DNA from: Corella eumyota
Taxonomy: Eukaryota; Chordata; Ascidiacea; Phlebobranchia; Corellidae
Assembly: GCA_963082875.1 (NCBI GenBank)
Contig: OY720103.1
Coordinates: 7,688,001 to 7,752,000, forward strand
Direction: 5' to 3'
DNA: 64,000 nucleotides
The notes below the pieces were generated by a model, which was not told the origin of the DNA, searched no databases, and worked only from the letters and a program-made list of their open reading frames with translations. The position numbers and the translations under genes are program-made. Shown piece after piece: positions 10,925-22,515 of this stretch. The first letter of the stretch is position 1. Every line of letters starts with the position of its first letter.

Positions 10925-11618
10925 ATGTCGGTCACTGATGCTTCCTTGAAGAAGTTTATGACTGTCATCGAGGGAAAGTTGGACAAGGTGACCAAGCGTC
11001 AGAATGCCTTGGAAAAGGGTTCGAGTTCCTCGCCTACACATGAGGTGGGCCGTGAGAAGGAGCTCAAAGACCTGGAAAACTCCATCCAAGAAATTCGTGA
11101 CATGGTCACCAGCTTTAAAGACGATCTAGAAGCGTCAGATGGAGTTAGATCAAAAGGTGGATGATCTAGAACAATACGGCCGAAGCAATTGCCTTATCAT
11201 CCATGGATGTAAAGGTATTCCAACAACAGATGCTTCACCATTCCCTTTCTGGGAATATGTATTACACCTTTTGAACACTCACGTTCATCCTGGGTATTCC
11301 ATCACCCATTGGGATATTGACACTGCCCATGTTTTACCATCAAAGCGAAGGGACAGTAAACCGATTATTGTGAAGTTTGTTCGGCGAGATGTCTGTGATG
11401 ATGTGTTCTGGCACAAGAAGAGGATGCAAGGCACCGGTATGGCGATCACCGAGTCACTGACGAAGCGCCGGCTGCACCTTGTTCACCAGGCAAAGATCAA
11501 GCTTGGAGCCAAATCTGTTTGGACAGTCAAGGGCAGAGTGATGGCATTCTTCAACGGAAAGCGCCACACAGTAGGTAAGGTAGAGGATATTATTACGATT
11601 TTTAACTCAGCTAAGTAA
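10925..11618 (+). pseudogene. LINE ORF1 (coiled-coil RNA-binding protein), frameshifted
   Basis: Frame 1 (10925 to about 11160) encodes a charged, helix-prone segment (LKKFMTVIEGKLDKVTKR, then GREKELKDLENSIQEIRD) typical of the ORF1 coiled coil. The reading frame then changes near 11120-11145, and 11139-11618 continues with VDDLEQYGRSNCLIIHG, the classic junction into the ORF1 RRM-like domain, followed by WDIDTAHVLP, KPIIVKFVRRD and ESLTKRRLHLVHQAK. ORF1 proteins of this kind bind element RNA. Together the two parts would be about 230 residues. Confidence 0.75.
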
Positions 11619-11770
11619 ATGTTACCTACTGGGTTAGATGTTACTTATCTACTCACGCTTATATATCCCTAAAGTTTTTTTGTTTTTTTTTATTTATTTT
11701 TTTTTATTTATTTATTTGTTCGTTAGCATATAGTTCATTATTTTGAGTTGTGTAGCGCTATAGGATAATA

Positions 11771-12049
11771 ATGGCCCATGAAATTATCAAGTGCAATATT
11801 TGTCTTAAAACTGTTAAAAATAGACAACCAGCAATTTTTTGTGATGCTAATAATCACTGGATCCATTTTAAATGTCTAAAACTAAACAAATTGGAAATAG
11901 AATTACTTCAAAATGAACCTCAAAGTAAGGCCTGGTGTTGCCCACACTGTTATAATTCTGCCCTACCCTTTTCAAATTGTAACCCTTATGAATTAACTCA
12001 GCAATCTAACCCAAAATCTAACCCCAACTCTTTGTCCATCCACCCTTAA
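11771..12049 (+). pseudogene. LINE PHD-type zinc-finger segment
   Basis: A 92-codon frame begins MAHEIIKCNICLKTV and shows a C4-H-C3 pattern: CNIC, FCDANNHWIHFKC, then WCCPHC. That is a PHD/treble-clef finger of the type found at the N-terminus of ORF2 in several CR1/L2-group LINEs. It is in the same frame as the endonuclease that starts at 12107 but is separated from it by TAA stops at 12047 and just after. Originally it was probably part of ORF2. Confidence 0.65.
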
Positions 12050-12106
12050 TCAAACATTTCAAACTTTAAACTATAATAACTTAGACCTTTTGACCAAAAC
12101 GATAAC

Positions 12107-13072
12107 ATGGAAACCAATTTTATTAATGACCAATATATGTTTGCCCATGATATACATGAGATAAATACCACCACAAACTACAGTTTTGTCACTATGTGTG
12201 TTAATATTAGATCAATTTCAAACCCAACCCACTTCACCAAACTCCAAGGTCTAATTAACTCCATGGAATTAAAACCTGACATAATAGCAATTAATGAAAC
12301 CTGGCTTTACCCAAATCAAATTGGACAACATATAAATTTACCTGGCTATACATTCAGCGCCAACAGCAGATCTTCTTCTAGAGGAGGTGGTGTTGCAATG
12401 TATATTAAAGACAACCTAAATTTTTCAATACGACATGAACTAACAATAATGAAAGAAAAGGAGTTTGAGTCCCTGTTTGTTGATATTTTTATTAATAACA
12501 CCCAAACTATAACAACTGGAACAATTTACAGATCACCCAGTTTAAATAAAAACAACCATAAATCATTTCTTGATCAATTAAAATTTGTTATGAACACACT
12601 TGCAAAACAAAAACACACATGCTATATTATGGGCGATATGAACTATAACTTATTAGAGACCTTAAATTTGGACATTAATAACTTTGTTGACGCTATGTTT
12701 TTTAACTCCTTTTTCCCTCTTATAAACAAACCAACCAGAATCACTGATTCAACCCAAACTGTCCTAGATCATATTTGGACCAACAACCATAAATCCCTAA
12801 TTAGAAGTGCTATTATTGTCGATGGCATTTCAGATCACTTTCCAGTAGTTCAATGTACAAACATAACTAGAACCCAAAACCCAACTATTAATACTGAAAC
12901 CTACAGATGCTATAATCCAACAAATCTGGTCAAATTTAATACTAACCTTGATAACCTAAAAACAGACCAAATATACTCATTTGAAGACCCAAATGAAGCC
13001 TATAAAGAGTTTATAACATCCTATAAAAAAACTTTTGACCAAAATTTTCCTTTAAAATCTAAAAAAAATTAA
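12107..13072 (+). pseudogene. LINE ORF2 endonuclease domain
   Basis: This 321-codon frame is an APE-like endonuclease, which nicks target DNA to prime reverse transcription. The motifs appear in order: NIRSISN, IIAINETWLYP (catalytic Glu), SRGGGVAMYI, TGTIYRSPS, YIMGDMNYNLL (GD.N), TVLDHIWTNN and GISDHFPVV (SDH). All catalytic positions look intact. The frame ends at 13072, before the reverse transcriptase. Confidence 0.85.
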
Positions 13073-13479
13073 AACAAGACAACCCCTGGTTTTCTAATAA
13101 TCTAAAAGAACTTAACAAAACAACTGGCTTATAAAAAATGGCTTCGGAAACAAAACTCTAAAAATAAACTGGATTATAACCTCAAAAGAAATAAATATGA
13201 AAAATCAATAAAATCTGCCAAATTTGAGTATTACAAAGGTCTGTTTAATAAATTTAGGTTTAATATGAAAAAAACTTTGACTACTATTAACTCTCTTATT
13301 GGTAAAAACATAAACGATAAAAACATCAAGTAAAATTTAATATCAACAACAGTCCAACCTCAGACAACAAGATAATATCCAATCATTTTAATACTTACTT
13401 CACATCAATAGCAGAAAAACTGGTTAAATCTATACCCCCTACCAACCTGACCTTTAATTCTTTCCTCAAAAAACCTATA

Positions 13480-15056
13480 TTGAAATCAATTTTTATTAAA
13501 CCCACCTGTCCAATAGCGATTGAACTTATTTTGGCATCAATGAAACCCAAAACTAGTTACGGATTGGATGAAATACCATCAAAAATTGTTAAATCAACCC
13601 CTCAAAAAATTATAGAAATACTAAGTCATATTTTCAACATTCAATTGCAACTGGCATATCAATAAATGAATTTAAAACTGCCAAAGTAATTCCTATTTAC
13701 AAAAACGGTGACCTCAAAGAAACCAAAAACTATAGACCCATTAGCCTTCTACCCTGTTTTTCAAAAATACTAGAAAGAAATATGCATAAAAGGTTATCAT
13801 TCTTTCTTGAACAAAATAATTTTTATTTTAAACAACAATTTGGATTTCGAAAACTTCATTCAACTAACTTAGCTGCAGCCCTGTTAATAAGTAAAATTAC
13901 TGATGCTTTTGAACAAAAAAAAGCAGCACTTGGAATATTTTTGGACTTTTCGAAGGCTTTTGACACTATAGATCATACAATACTACTGCACAAACTACAA
14001 TACTATGGAATAAGAGGAATTGCCCAAAACTGGTTTAAACATTATCTGACAAATAGATCTCAAGTCGTCGAATTTAATGGCCAGTTATCAACCAATAAAA
14101 ATAGAATTACTTATGGTGTACCCCAAGGCTCAATACTGGGACCTTTACTTTTTTTAATTTACATAAATGACCTTCCCAACTCCCTGCTAAAATCTTCCCC
14201 TGTAATGTTTGCAGATGAAACCACCCTTCTTTTAACCGATAAAAACCCTGAGAACTTAATTTTAAATGGTAATAATGAACTAGCCAATTTACAGCACTGG
14301 CTCTCTGCAAACAAACTATCCCTCAATATTGGAAAAACCAAATATATAATTTTTAAACCAAGTAACAACCAATCCATCAAACAACTTAAAAATCTGACAA
14401 TAAGTAAAACAGTCATTGAAAAAGTTCATGAAATTAAATTTCTTGGACTTACCATCAGCCAAAATCTCTCTTGGAAATCACATATGACAAACATACTTAA
14501 AAAAATTCGACAAAACCTTGGTGTTATTCGAAGAATTCGGCCAAATCTAAACCAAAATGCAATAATCTCCTTATACCATTCTCTAATTTTAAGTCATATC
14601 CGTTATTGTATCCCCATTTGGAAACATGGTAGTTTGAAAATTCAATCCCAAATTCAACATGTTTGCAAAAAATACCTTACTATGATTTCTTATTCTTATA
14701 ATACCAACCAAGATAAAACTTCTTTGCCCACGCATTTACTATCTCTTGAAAATCTTTTTACCCTTGAAACTAGTTCTATAGTTTTTCAATACCTAAAAAA
14801 CTTCCTCCCATCTTGTTTTGGTAATTTCTTCTCTAACCCAAGCAACATTCACTCCCAAAATACCCGATACAAATCTAAACTGTCAACCCCATATTTTAGC
14901 AAAACCTTGACACAACCATCAATTAAGTACATTGGTGTTAAAATCTGGAATAAATTACCTGATAAAATTATTAAGCTAAACTGTTCAAACAAAACCTTCA
15001 ATAAAAAACTCAAACACCATCTATTGTCCGAAATTATTCACCCTAACCTTAAATAA
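13480..15056 (+). pseudogene. LINE ORF2 reverse transcriptase domain
   Basis: A short frame at 13480-13665 gives the RT entry motif (KTSYGLDEIPSKIV). After another frame change near 13665-13782 the frame 13782-15056 gives QFGFRKLHSTNLAA, IFLDFSKAFDTIDH (RT motif A), GVPQGSILGPLLFLIYINDL (motif B), PVMFADETTLLL (motif C) and LSLNIGKTKYIIF. Motif C should read FADD; the second Asp is Glu here. The C-terminal region (IRYCIPIW..., KIWNKLPD) is typical of CR1/L2 elements. Confidence 0.88.
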
Positions 15057-15888
15057 TAATTCACACACAGATAAGCACCTATACTTATTTATGCATGCTA
15101 ACCACTATTTCTCTTACTACATATTCACTGTTAAATTTGCTTGTGATGTTTTTATTCTTTCAACAAAAAAAACACATTATTTTATTCTTTATTGTATTTA
15201 TTTTGTACTTAAAATATTCACTTTTAAACAAGGCAGTCCATGTATTTAAACAGGTCATGCCTATGTCACCGTAAATTTCACTGTAAGTGTGCTGTGCAAT
15301 AGTTTGTTGTTCCGAAAGGCAATCCATGCTGATAACAGGTCATGCCAAACTTGTGAAACAGTTTTATTTCCTAATTTATTTTTTACTAACCTTTTCACTA
15401 AATTTGTAATTGCACTATTCCTTGACTGCAAGTACTTTTTTTTTATGTATTTTTTATATATTTTTTTTCTGTTACACTGTGTGCTACAATTGCAAAACTC
15501 CTCTGCTTAATTACCCTTTAAATTTTGCCAAACCCAGTGTCAAAACACCAAAGCAGCATCGTTTTTAATAAATTACCAGTAAATTATCTTTTTTTTTTTT
15601 TTGATTTTTCATTTTTTTTGATTTTTCAGACTGGGCTCTCAGACCATATACTCCAAAAAGCAACACCAACCTTACCGTATTCCTCCAACCACCCTGAACA
15701 AATAATTTGGACCATACAGAGCTACTTATTCATTCAGCTACTCTAACACTTAACTTAATTATGCAATCTCTCTTTAAACTATCAATGTAATATATTTTAA
15801 TTTTAATTTATCAAGTTTCCTCTTTCTTTTCTATTATTAAATAGTTTTAAACATTTATATTCACTTACTCTATATATGTGAACCCCCT

Positions 15889-16226
15889 CTAGTTGGTGGG
15901 TTGTTTAATATTTTTGTGCATTGTATGTGATATAGGTTGTGAAAGGCCATTCTGGGACGTTCTTTCTTTAGGTAAGTTTATTTCGGTTAGTCCCTTTATC
16001 ACATGCAATTTATCGTGACCAGTTTGTGCTTTCCTATTAGAGCCATACTGGGTTATATTAAATGTAATTTTTATTTTCTTTAAGTTATTTTTTACACTGT
16101 AACTACCATCGACAGTGATTGCTTTACTTTTATAAATCAAATGTGTCGTAACTTTCTTTTTTTTTCGTACAATTTTATTTCGCCACTCCTTTGTTATAGT
16201 TTTATTTTTTTTGGTGTATATTCTGT
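15889..16226 (-). CDS. Possible last exon of an unrecognised basic protein
   Basis: On the minus strand a TTTTACAG acceptor at about 16227 opens a frame of about 110 codons ending at a TAG (15889-15891). It is basic and polar, with segments KTITKEWRNKIVRKKKKV, AITVDGSYSVKNN and YGSNRKAQTGHDKLHVIKGL, and codon use is not that of simple repeats. It fits a terminal exon entered in phase 1. It lies about 3 kb downstream of two other minus-strand exons (19217-19359 and 19518-19840) and might belong to the same gene through exons not seen. It could also be part of an unknown element. No homology is recognised. Confidence 0.35.
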
Positions 16227-16261
16227 AAAATGTATTTTATTTATCGCATTTATTAATAATA

Positions 16262-16440
16262 TAATCTATACTGGGTTTGGTGACCATGCCATAAAATAAT
16301 TAAAATATTTATGTAAACATTAATACTTTTGGCATGTTTTAAATCATTAAATTGATTTTGTCATTTTTTCCCGTCGCATTGTCGTAATATTAATTGTACA
16401 TCGTATTTATTATTTACTTTTATCAATGCGCGAAAAACCA
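16262..16440 (-). repeat. Second copy of the 3862-4165 composite repeat body
   Basis: Read on the minus strand it carries TTTTTCGCGCATTGATAAAA, GATTTAAAACATGCC, AATGTTTACATAAA and GGTCACCAAACCCAG in the same order as 3960-4160. The tRNA-like head is not visible in this copy, so it is headless or truncated. Confidence 0.5.
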
Positions 16441-17575
16441 AAATAAAAAAAAAATATTTTTTTAAGGCAAGTTATTGGAAACATGATATTGTTTACTGGG
16501 GAATAAAATTATCTAGGTAACGGTTATAGAAAGCGATGGCTTATATTTTAAGCAAAAAATTGTTTTTAAATTCACATTAATAACAGTTAGTATGATGAAA
16601 GGCTATTCGAATCTCGGCGGAATTCACAAGGGAAGATTAGTGTAAGGTAATAAAAATACTGCTCTTTCTATATAAACTTGGCGGACGCTGATAGAGATTT
16701 AAATATTCCATAAAGAAAGTGATGGATGTATTATTGGAGTTGGCACATTAAAGGTAAGTTTTTTGTTATTTAAATATTAATCGAACATGAAAGTATTTAA
16801 TATATGCGAAACGTTTTCGTTTCAAGTTCTTAAAAGTTTTGTTTTCTCAACAACGTTGCCAACTTTGATCACGTGACCCAACGTTGGATGTAAACACGTG
16901 ACCAAAACTTAAGTTAAAAGCTAACGAGAAGTACTGACAGTACTGACACCTTTTTTTGATGCAAAGTTCCGTTTTTGGCAAGTTTATGTATATCTTAATG
17001 TTAATAACGGTTGTTGTATTTTATTTAATATAAATATAAAAAAATTCATACTCTTTTATAAACTGAAAAAAATGTCCTTTATTTTTGTTTTTATTACTAA
17101 TTGTTTTTATGTTTACAGAATGTTGCACAACGAACCATCTTTAAAACATATTTGATTCAGTTTTAAATAAATGTAATAAAATTCACTAAAGTCACCTAAA
17201 CAATGTTCATTTTATTTGTTTAAAAATGTTTAATTATTGATCATATATAATTTGTACCAGTTGTGTTGTAGTTTCATGTATTGGCGTAATAAAAGATAAA
17301 TTAATTTACTTAAATAAATAAATAATTCATTTAGCAAATTTTATATTGCGTATAGAGAACACCTGCGTGCGTGACCTGTTAATATAATGACCTTTCGACC
17401 TGTTAATATTTTGCGAAAAAATAATAAACCAATTAATGTGAATATTAACAAAATTAATTGTAGTGGTCGCGTGACCATTCGATTAATATTAAATTATATT
17501 TGCCATTCTACGTTTTTTTATACCGGCGTAGCTATTTTTGTAGCATACATTTAATTTTTGACATCGTGTTTTATG
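16441..17575. other. AT-rich DNA, possible intron; no supported gene
   Basis: This is probably intronic or intergenic. Two CACGTG E-box-like sites lie near 16871 and 16896. On the plus strand a GTAAGT donor at about 16753 and a TTTACAG acceptor at about 17119, followed by two AATAAA signals (17166 and 17176), could outline a small spliced RNA, but no meaningful frame supports it. Confidence 0.35.
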
Positions 17576-17576
17576 T

Positions 17577-18665
17577 GGTCACATAGCATAGTGGTTAAGG
17601 ACGTAGACTGTTGAATTTTTTGAAAAAATGTCAAAAATGCCGATATCTGGCCATTTTTTTAAAAGTTTAAAAATTTTGCGATTTTAAAAATACGATTTAC
17701 AATTTTTTTTTCATACGTATTTCTAAATAAACTTTTTGTAATGTCAAACTAATAAACTAACTTAACTTCTGCCTAGATTCGAACCTGACATCTGCAAGTC
17801 TATAAAAAGCTCAACATAACTACTCGGCTACGAAGTTGGAAGTATGTTGCAAAAAGATCAATGTAAGTCAGCCATTAGTGATACTTTGAACAAAATTTTA
17901 AAACTGGTCGCAATAAGTTGATACTCACCTTCTAGTTCTTAATTACCCTTATTATCTTAATTACGTCATTAGCCTTATCTTAGTTATCGAATTAATGAAA
18001 AATATATTTTTAAGGATTCGAACAAAAATACCTTGTTATTGGTAGATCAGCTACTTACTGCTGAGTTACACATCCGGTTGAAAATAAGATTTGAACCCAC
18101 AGGTAAGTAATGCTTAATCGATCGATCTAACCACTCGGCCGTTAAGTGGTATGTACAAGATCTCGTGTTTCCAATATATATATTATAGACGTAAAATCCT
18201 TTTTTTTTAAATATTTTTTAACCCTTTTTTTCTTATTGTCCTCCAACCCTCCTTTCTATGCTTTGTCTCCCTTCTCTTTCTCGCTGCTTGATAGCTTCTT
18301 TATTGCATGCACCCGTATTCAAACTTACAGAGTTGGATCATCAGCTGATCAACATAACCACCTAGCCACGAACATCTTCCCGATCTGCCTCAAGTTTCTT
18401 GGCAATTATTCTCAGGAAGTTTGAGACAGTAATCTAAAACGGTTTACTCGGTTTTAAACTGAAGCCCTTTGTTTGGGTCAGCGTCTTACCACTAAGCTAC
18501 ACGCCTTTGATACTAATCTTTAATTAAACACTTATTAAAAATATATATAAAGTTTTTAAAAACATCTGTATTTTGGCGATGTTACAACGTTCAATAACTT
18601 GTTTTTATGCGACAGGTTTTGAACTTCAGACCATCGGAGATTTACCTTTGTGCTGCACGCCCATA
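17577..18665 (-). repeat. Cluster of tRNA-like modules
   Basis: At least six minus-strand segments each pair an A box-like and a B box-like block: 17769-17845 (GTAGCCGAGTAGTTA, then GGTTCGAATC), 18014-18072 (TAACTCAGCAGTAAG, then GTTCGAATCC), 18083-18147 (CGGCCGAGTGGTTAGATCG, then GGGTTCAAATC), 18310-18376 (GTGGCTAGGTGGTTATG, then GTTTGAATAC), 18440-18510 (TGTAGCTTAGTGGTAAGACG, then AGTTTAAAACC) and 18611-18665 (GTGCAGCACAAAGGTAAA, then GTTCAAAACC). A plus-strand A box (AGCATAGTGGTTAAGGAC) lies at about 17585. Spacing between the boxes (about 35-45 nt) fits tRNA. None forms a convincing full cloverleaf, so these are tRNA-derived repeats or tRNA pseudogenes, not working tRNA genes. Confidence 0.55.
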
Positions 18666-19216
18666 TTAAAAATGTTAAACAAAGATGACGCTGTAAACTG
18701 TATTATTATTATTTTGACAACGTTTGAAAAATGGTATTTTAATAAAACATAGATTTAAATGGTTTCGAACTAAGGGTGAAAAGGGCAGTTAGTACCTCCA
18801 TCCCTTAACAACAAGCTAAAGTAAAATGCGATAACTAATTTATATCAAGTGAACGTTGGACACTGGAAAAAGTGAACGTTGAACACTTTTTAAACCAAGA
18901 TCAACACTGTTACCACATAGTGTAAAAAATAGGCAAATATTAAAAACAATTAAATTATTAAATATAAAGACTTGATATTTTCCTGTCTCTCGGTTGGCGT
19001 TTTAATTATCAATATGTGGTTGCAATATAAAGTTTACCTGCGCCCCACAAAAAGCAGTTTTTAGTTGTTTTGAAGACCTATAAACTGAACATACATAACG
19101 TCCATAAGTTTTATTATTTATATATTTCACAAATGTTATTCAAACCATAAGCAACAGAAAGCCTTTTACCATTTAAACATACCCACGCATATCTCAAATG
19201 ATCACACAAATCTCAC
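18666..19216. other. AT-rich spacer or intron
   Basis: A short near-duplication (AAGTGAACGTTGGACAC / AAGTGAACGTTGAACAC) lies near 18848-18885. A stretch near 19012-19075 resembles one near 7680-7745 (GGTTGCAA..., CCTGCG..., GCAGTTTTT), suggesting another old dispersed repeat. No gene is supported. Confidence 0.35.
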
Positions 19217-19359
19217 CTAATGTTGTAAAGCTTTAACAGCCATGTGCTTCCACCAGTGCGTGTGATAGTCGGAATGTCTCTTCTTTTTGCCACAAATATT
19301 TCTCTTTCAACCATTTTAAGCAATTGGCAATTTGACCCCCCAACGGATCCAGACAATGC
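19217..19359 (-). CDS. Internal exon of an unrecognised minus-strand gene
   Basis: Bounded on the minus strand by a GAGAG acceptor and a GTGAGA donor, this 143-nt exon reads ALSGSVGGSNCQLLKMVER, then EIFVAKRRDIPTITRTGG, then STWLLKLYNI, and leaves in phase 2. It is in phase with the upstream exon 19518-19840, giving a join ...KLFLDFI|ALSGS. Composition and codon use look coding. The protein family is not recognised. Confidence 0.5.
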
Positions 19360-19517
19360 CTCTCATTCAAAGTAGATGAGAACATTAAAACATTTTTTAT
19401 CTACGAAATTTTGTATGTGTAGAGTGAATAGATGATAAAGAATCTGCCATTTGGTGAAAAAATTAGTGAATTTAGGTTGGGATGTTTATGGCCGGCGTAA
19501 AACTTTTTTCAGCCCAC

Positions 19518-19840
19518 GATAAAGTCCAAAAACAGTTTATGATCCAGAGCGACTCCCTTACCACCGTTAGCAAAATCCTTTAAACAAAAAAATGTGGCCC
19601 CAGCAGGTTGTGCTGCTTCATATGTCACTACTCCCCAGTCAATATAAACATAAATTGGTAAATTTAATGGTTTAACTGGTGTTATGTTGGCATTATAGAA
19701 CACCGTCTTAAGATCTAGAGTGCTGTAAACATGTGAAGCTGCTTGTTTGAACAATGTATTATTTTCACAAATTTTATCTGCTAACCCATTTCCATATACA
19801 TTCTTACAAACATATTTATCTAAGAACTTCTTATTGGCAT
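19518..19840 (-). CDS. Exon of an unrecognised minus-strand gene
   Basis: A minus-strand frame of about 105 codons ends at a GTGGGC donor (19512-19517) just before an in-frame stop. It reads KFLDKYVCKNVYGNGLADKI, SHVYSTLDLKTVFYNANITP, LPIYVYIDWGVVTYEAAQPA and ATFFCLKDFANGGKGVALD. It has three cysteines, one N-glycosylation-type site (NIT) and a hydrophobic middle, which would suit an extracellular or lumenal domain. The upstream boundary is uncertain (an acceptor-like AATAAG near 19841). No family is recognised. The downstream partner exon is 19217-19359. Confidence 0.5.
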
Positions 19841-19849
19841 TTAATGTTG

Positions 19850-22348
19850 AACCAGATATGTTGTTTCAACCACGGTTGTTCATGTGGTCGATGTTAAAAT
19901 TTGTTTTTGGCAAGAAAAAGATAAAATAAGCTTTGTTCCTTATACATTTTAGTACACACTTGTTATCTATTTTTTTATTACACACCCAAAAAAACTAAAC
20001 ATAAGACAAAATTGTATTAACCAAAAAGTTACTAAATAAACATGTTTTTTAAAGGTGTTTGTTATCGAAAAACGCTATATTCTTTGACAATGTAAGGTAG
20101 CTTAGGTTTAGAGCAAGACTTAAAAAAAAGTTTATTTTGTAATAGTAAGCCCTTTAGACATGAAAAAAATAATTTATAGGTTGCTTTTAACTTATAATTG
20201 TATTAGCAGATTGGCAAGTTTTATGTTAAACATAATTTTACAATCTACAAACAGATATAAGTGCATGTTACACTTAAATACAACTTATGTACCTTGCAAC
20301 AACTGTGCCACAACTACAAATAAAAAATATTTTATTGCTCTTGAATTCAATAAAGCAGTCACATTTTTCATGTATTTGATCTTTAGGAGACATTAAAAAC
20401 AAATTTAATAAGTTTGAAATATTTGTCTAGTAGCTTATGTTAGGCTAACTACCATAGAAAATGAAGCTGAAGAAGCTTGCTTGTCAAAAGTTCAAATATA
20501 AATAGACTAATGCTTCTTAACATTATGAAACGATAGTGCTTAAAATGCTGTACAATAAGTATTTTATTTGTGGTTAAATATTTGGCATGCGGTAAGGAAT
20601 TAAAATTTGCAAAAAAATATTTAATATTTATTAACAAAACACATCTACTTTAGAAAAAACAAATATCGGCTTATAACAGAAGCACAAAAAACACATCTCC
20701 TTTATTAAGACAAAAAAGCATCAGTTAAATATGACCATATAACAAAAAAATACAAATGTGTGCACTTAATTATTAAGCATTGATAAACAAACTTAACTTT
20801 GCCAAACAATTTAAGTTTTTTATTAGTGGCTACAAATATTTGGCATAAAGTAGAAAATTAGAATTTGCATAAAATCATTTTTTTGCAAAATAAATACAAG
20901 CAACTTGAACATATTAACAATGCAATAATATAAGTTAAAAGAAAAATGTTATGAAAAAACTGAAGGTGGGTACCAAACTGTTTAACATTAATATTTATTT
21001 TCGGGTAATACAACTTTGTTGATTCATTTTTACAAATAAGTGATGATATGTACAACACATAAATTACTGTTTTGTTTAGAAAATATTTCTTCGACTGTTT
21101 AAATAAATATTATTGATAACATTTATTATGAACTTTATTACATTCCTTTTAATTTAACTTAACAATGAATATTTAATTACCATATATTAAGTTACTATAT
21201 TGGTTACCAGTGCCCAACAATGCAAAAAATCATAAAAAGCTATATCTAAAAGTAATAAAACTTATAAAAAATAAAATTACACATAAGTGTAAGAGATAAT
21301 AATCGAGTTACACAAAAAATATGTTGTAGTATTTATAACACTTTGTTTCACTATATAAAACTTAGGAATAAATCGCCAGTGAAAACAAGCTAAAATGTCT
21401 TTAGGTAAAGGTTAAACGAACTTAATCAAGATAAGGCAATAACACATTCAGAACCATTTTCATTTCTTATTTTTCAGTTAAAAAAGAAAATTTTCGTATT
21501 TCTACACAGCCACAACCTAGTAATATATAAGAAACAAGTTTTATAAGTTTACTTGTACTTTAATTCTGTCATTTAAAGTTTTTAAATAAGTGTTATACAG
21601 CCATTTAAGTATAATAAGAAATATACAGTTTTTAAGAGGATAATTTATTTAAATACCATTATTACCTAAATGCCTAGTAACAAAAAAAGTTACCAATTAA
21701 TTCCTATACAATATTACATTTAATACAAGATAAAGTAAGTTTGTATTTTTTTATAATTAGAATCACATCATGTTAAAAAATTTAAAAAAGGATTTTTAAA
21801 AAGCCTTTAAAGTCTTCTCTATGCATATTTAAATTGATATGCCAAATAGTTTAGGCTAAGTTAACTAGTGGGTAAAATAACAAACTTGCATTGTATGAAT
21901 ATATTAAACAGCTTCTTACTTTAATTTAATTAAGTTGTATATTTAAATAAATTAAAATTAACAGATTTGATTACCTTTGTTGTTAGTTGAATGAAAAAGA
22001 AATGAAACCTCACTAAGTCTCACTAAATAAAAACATCAAAAAGCTTAAAAAAACTAAACAATTTAAAATTTCAACTAATTAGCAATCTAAATATGTTTTC
22101 TATGTTCTATTTTTAAATAAACAATACCAAATCGTTTTTCGATTTTAAAACATAAATTTTAAATTAAAAATTAAAGTAGAAAAGGGGCATTGAGTTTACA
22201 TATAAAAAATAGTTAATTTATATAAAACATGCGGTTTTACAGGTGACTTCAGAAACTTATCATTAAAAAGTTTTAGAACAATGTTATTAATTTTTAGATA
22301 TCTACTTGTAAATGTGTTTAGAAATATTTTAAAATAAACATTACTTAC
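19850..22348. other. AT-rich region, no gene seen
   Basis: About 2.5 kb of very AT-rich DNA. Two similar segments near 20575-20620 and 20830-20875 (AAATATTTGGCAT..., AATTTGCA) indicate an old duplication. The part next to 22349 may be the 3' UTR of the LRR gene. No supported exon on either strand. Confidence 0.4.
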
Positions 22349-22515
22349 AGTTTCATTTTTGGCAGTAATTCACTTGCTTTTCTTAATATATTTTTCCCAT
22401 CCTCAGTAAAATGACAACCGTATGCTAGTAAATGGCGGATGTTGTGCAAACATGATGAGAAAGCAACAGCACATTTATCCCCAAGATGGTTTCTGTTTAT
22501 ATTCAAATATTTGAT
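22349..22515 (-). CDS. LRR exon (ribonuclease-inhibitor-type), 3'-most seen
   Basis: After a TTTCAG acceptor on the minus strand the exon reads IKYLNINRNHLGDKCAVAF, SSCLHNIRHLLAYGCHFT, then EDGKNILRKASELLPKMKL. It matches the RI/NLR-type leucine-rich repeat pattern (L..L.I..N.LGD......L). The end is ambiguous: the same bases give either an in-frame TAA (stop at 22345-22347, product ending KMKL) or a GTAAGT donor leaving in phase 2. It joins in phase 0 to the exon at 24001-24159. Confidence 0.65.

Larger units (their letters stand above)
10860..15790 (+). mobile_element. CR1/L2-like LINE (non-LTR retrotransposon), decayed
   Basis: The element has the order ORF1 (coiled coil plus RRM-like), PHD-type zinc finger, AP endonuclease and reverse transcriptase, followed by an AT-rich 3' UTR. 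The block GVPQGSILGPLLFLIYINDL in the RT and the endonuclease type place it in the CR1/L2/Jockey group. The coding parts lie in different frames and are separated by stops, so it cannot be active. The RT active-site motif reads FADE instead of FADD. Both ends are uncertain: no clear target duplication or tail repeat was found. It lies between TMEM208 and the next minus-strand gene, in the same orientation as TMEM208. Confidence 0.85.

Noticed and set aside
16722-17185. Small spliced plus-strand gene
   Set aside because: Donor, acceptor and poly(A) motifs line up, but possible frames are under 20 codons and such motifs are common in AT-rich DNA.
17769-18665. Functional tRNA genes
   Set aside because: A and B boxes are recognisable but acceptor stems and anticodon stems do not pair convincingly.
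19747-19929. Plus-strand 60-codon frame
   Set aside because: It is antisense to the better supported minus-strand exon at 19518-19840.
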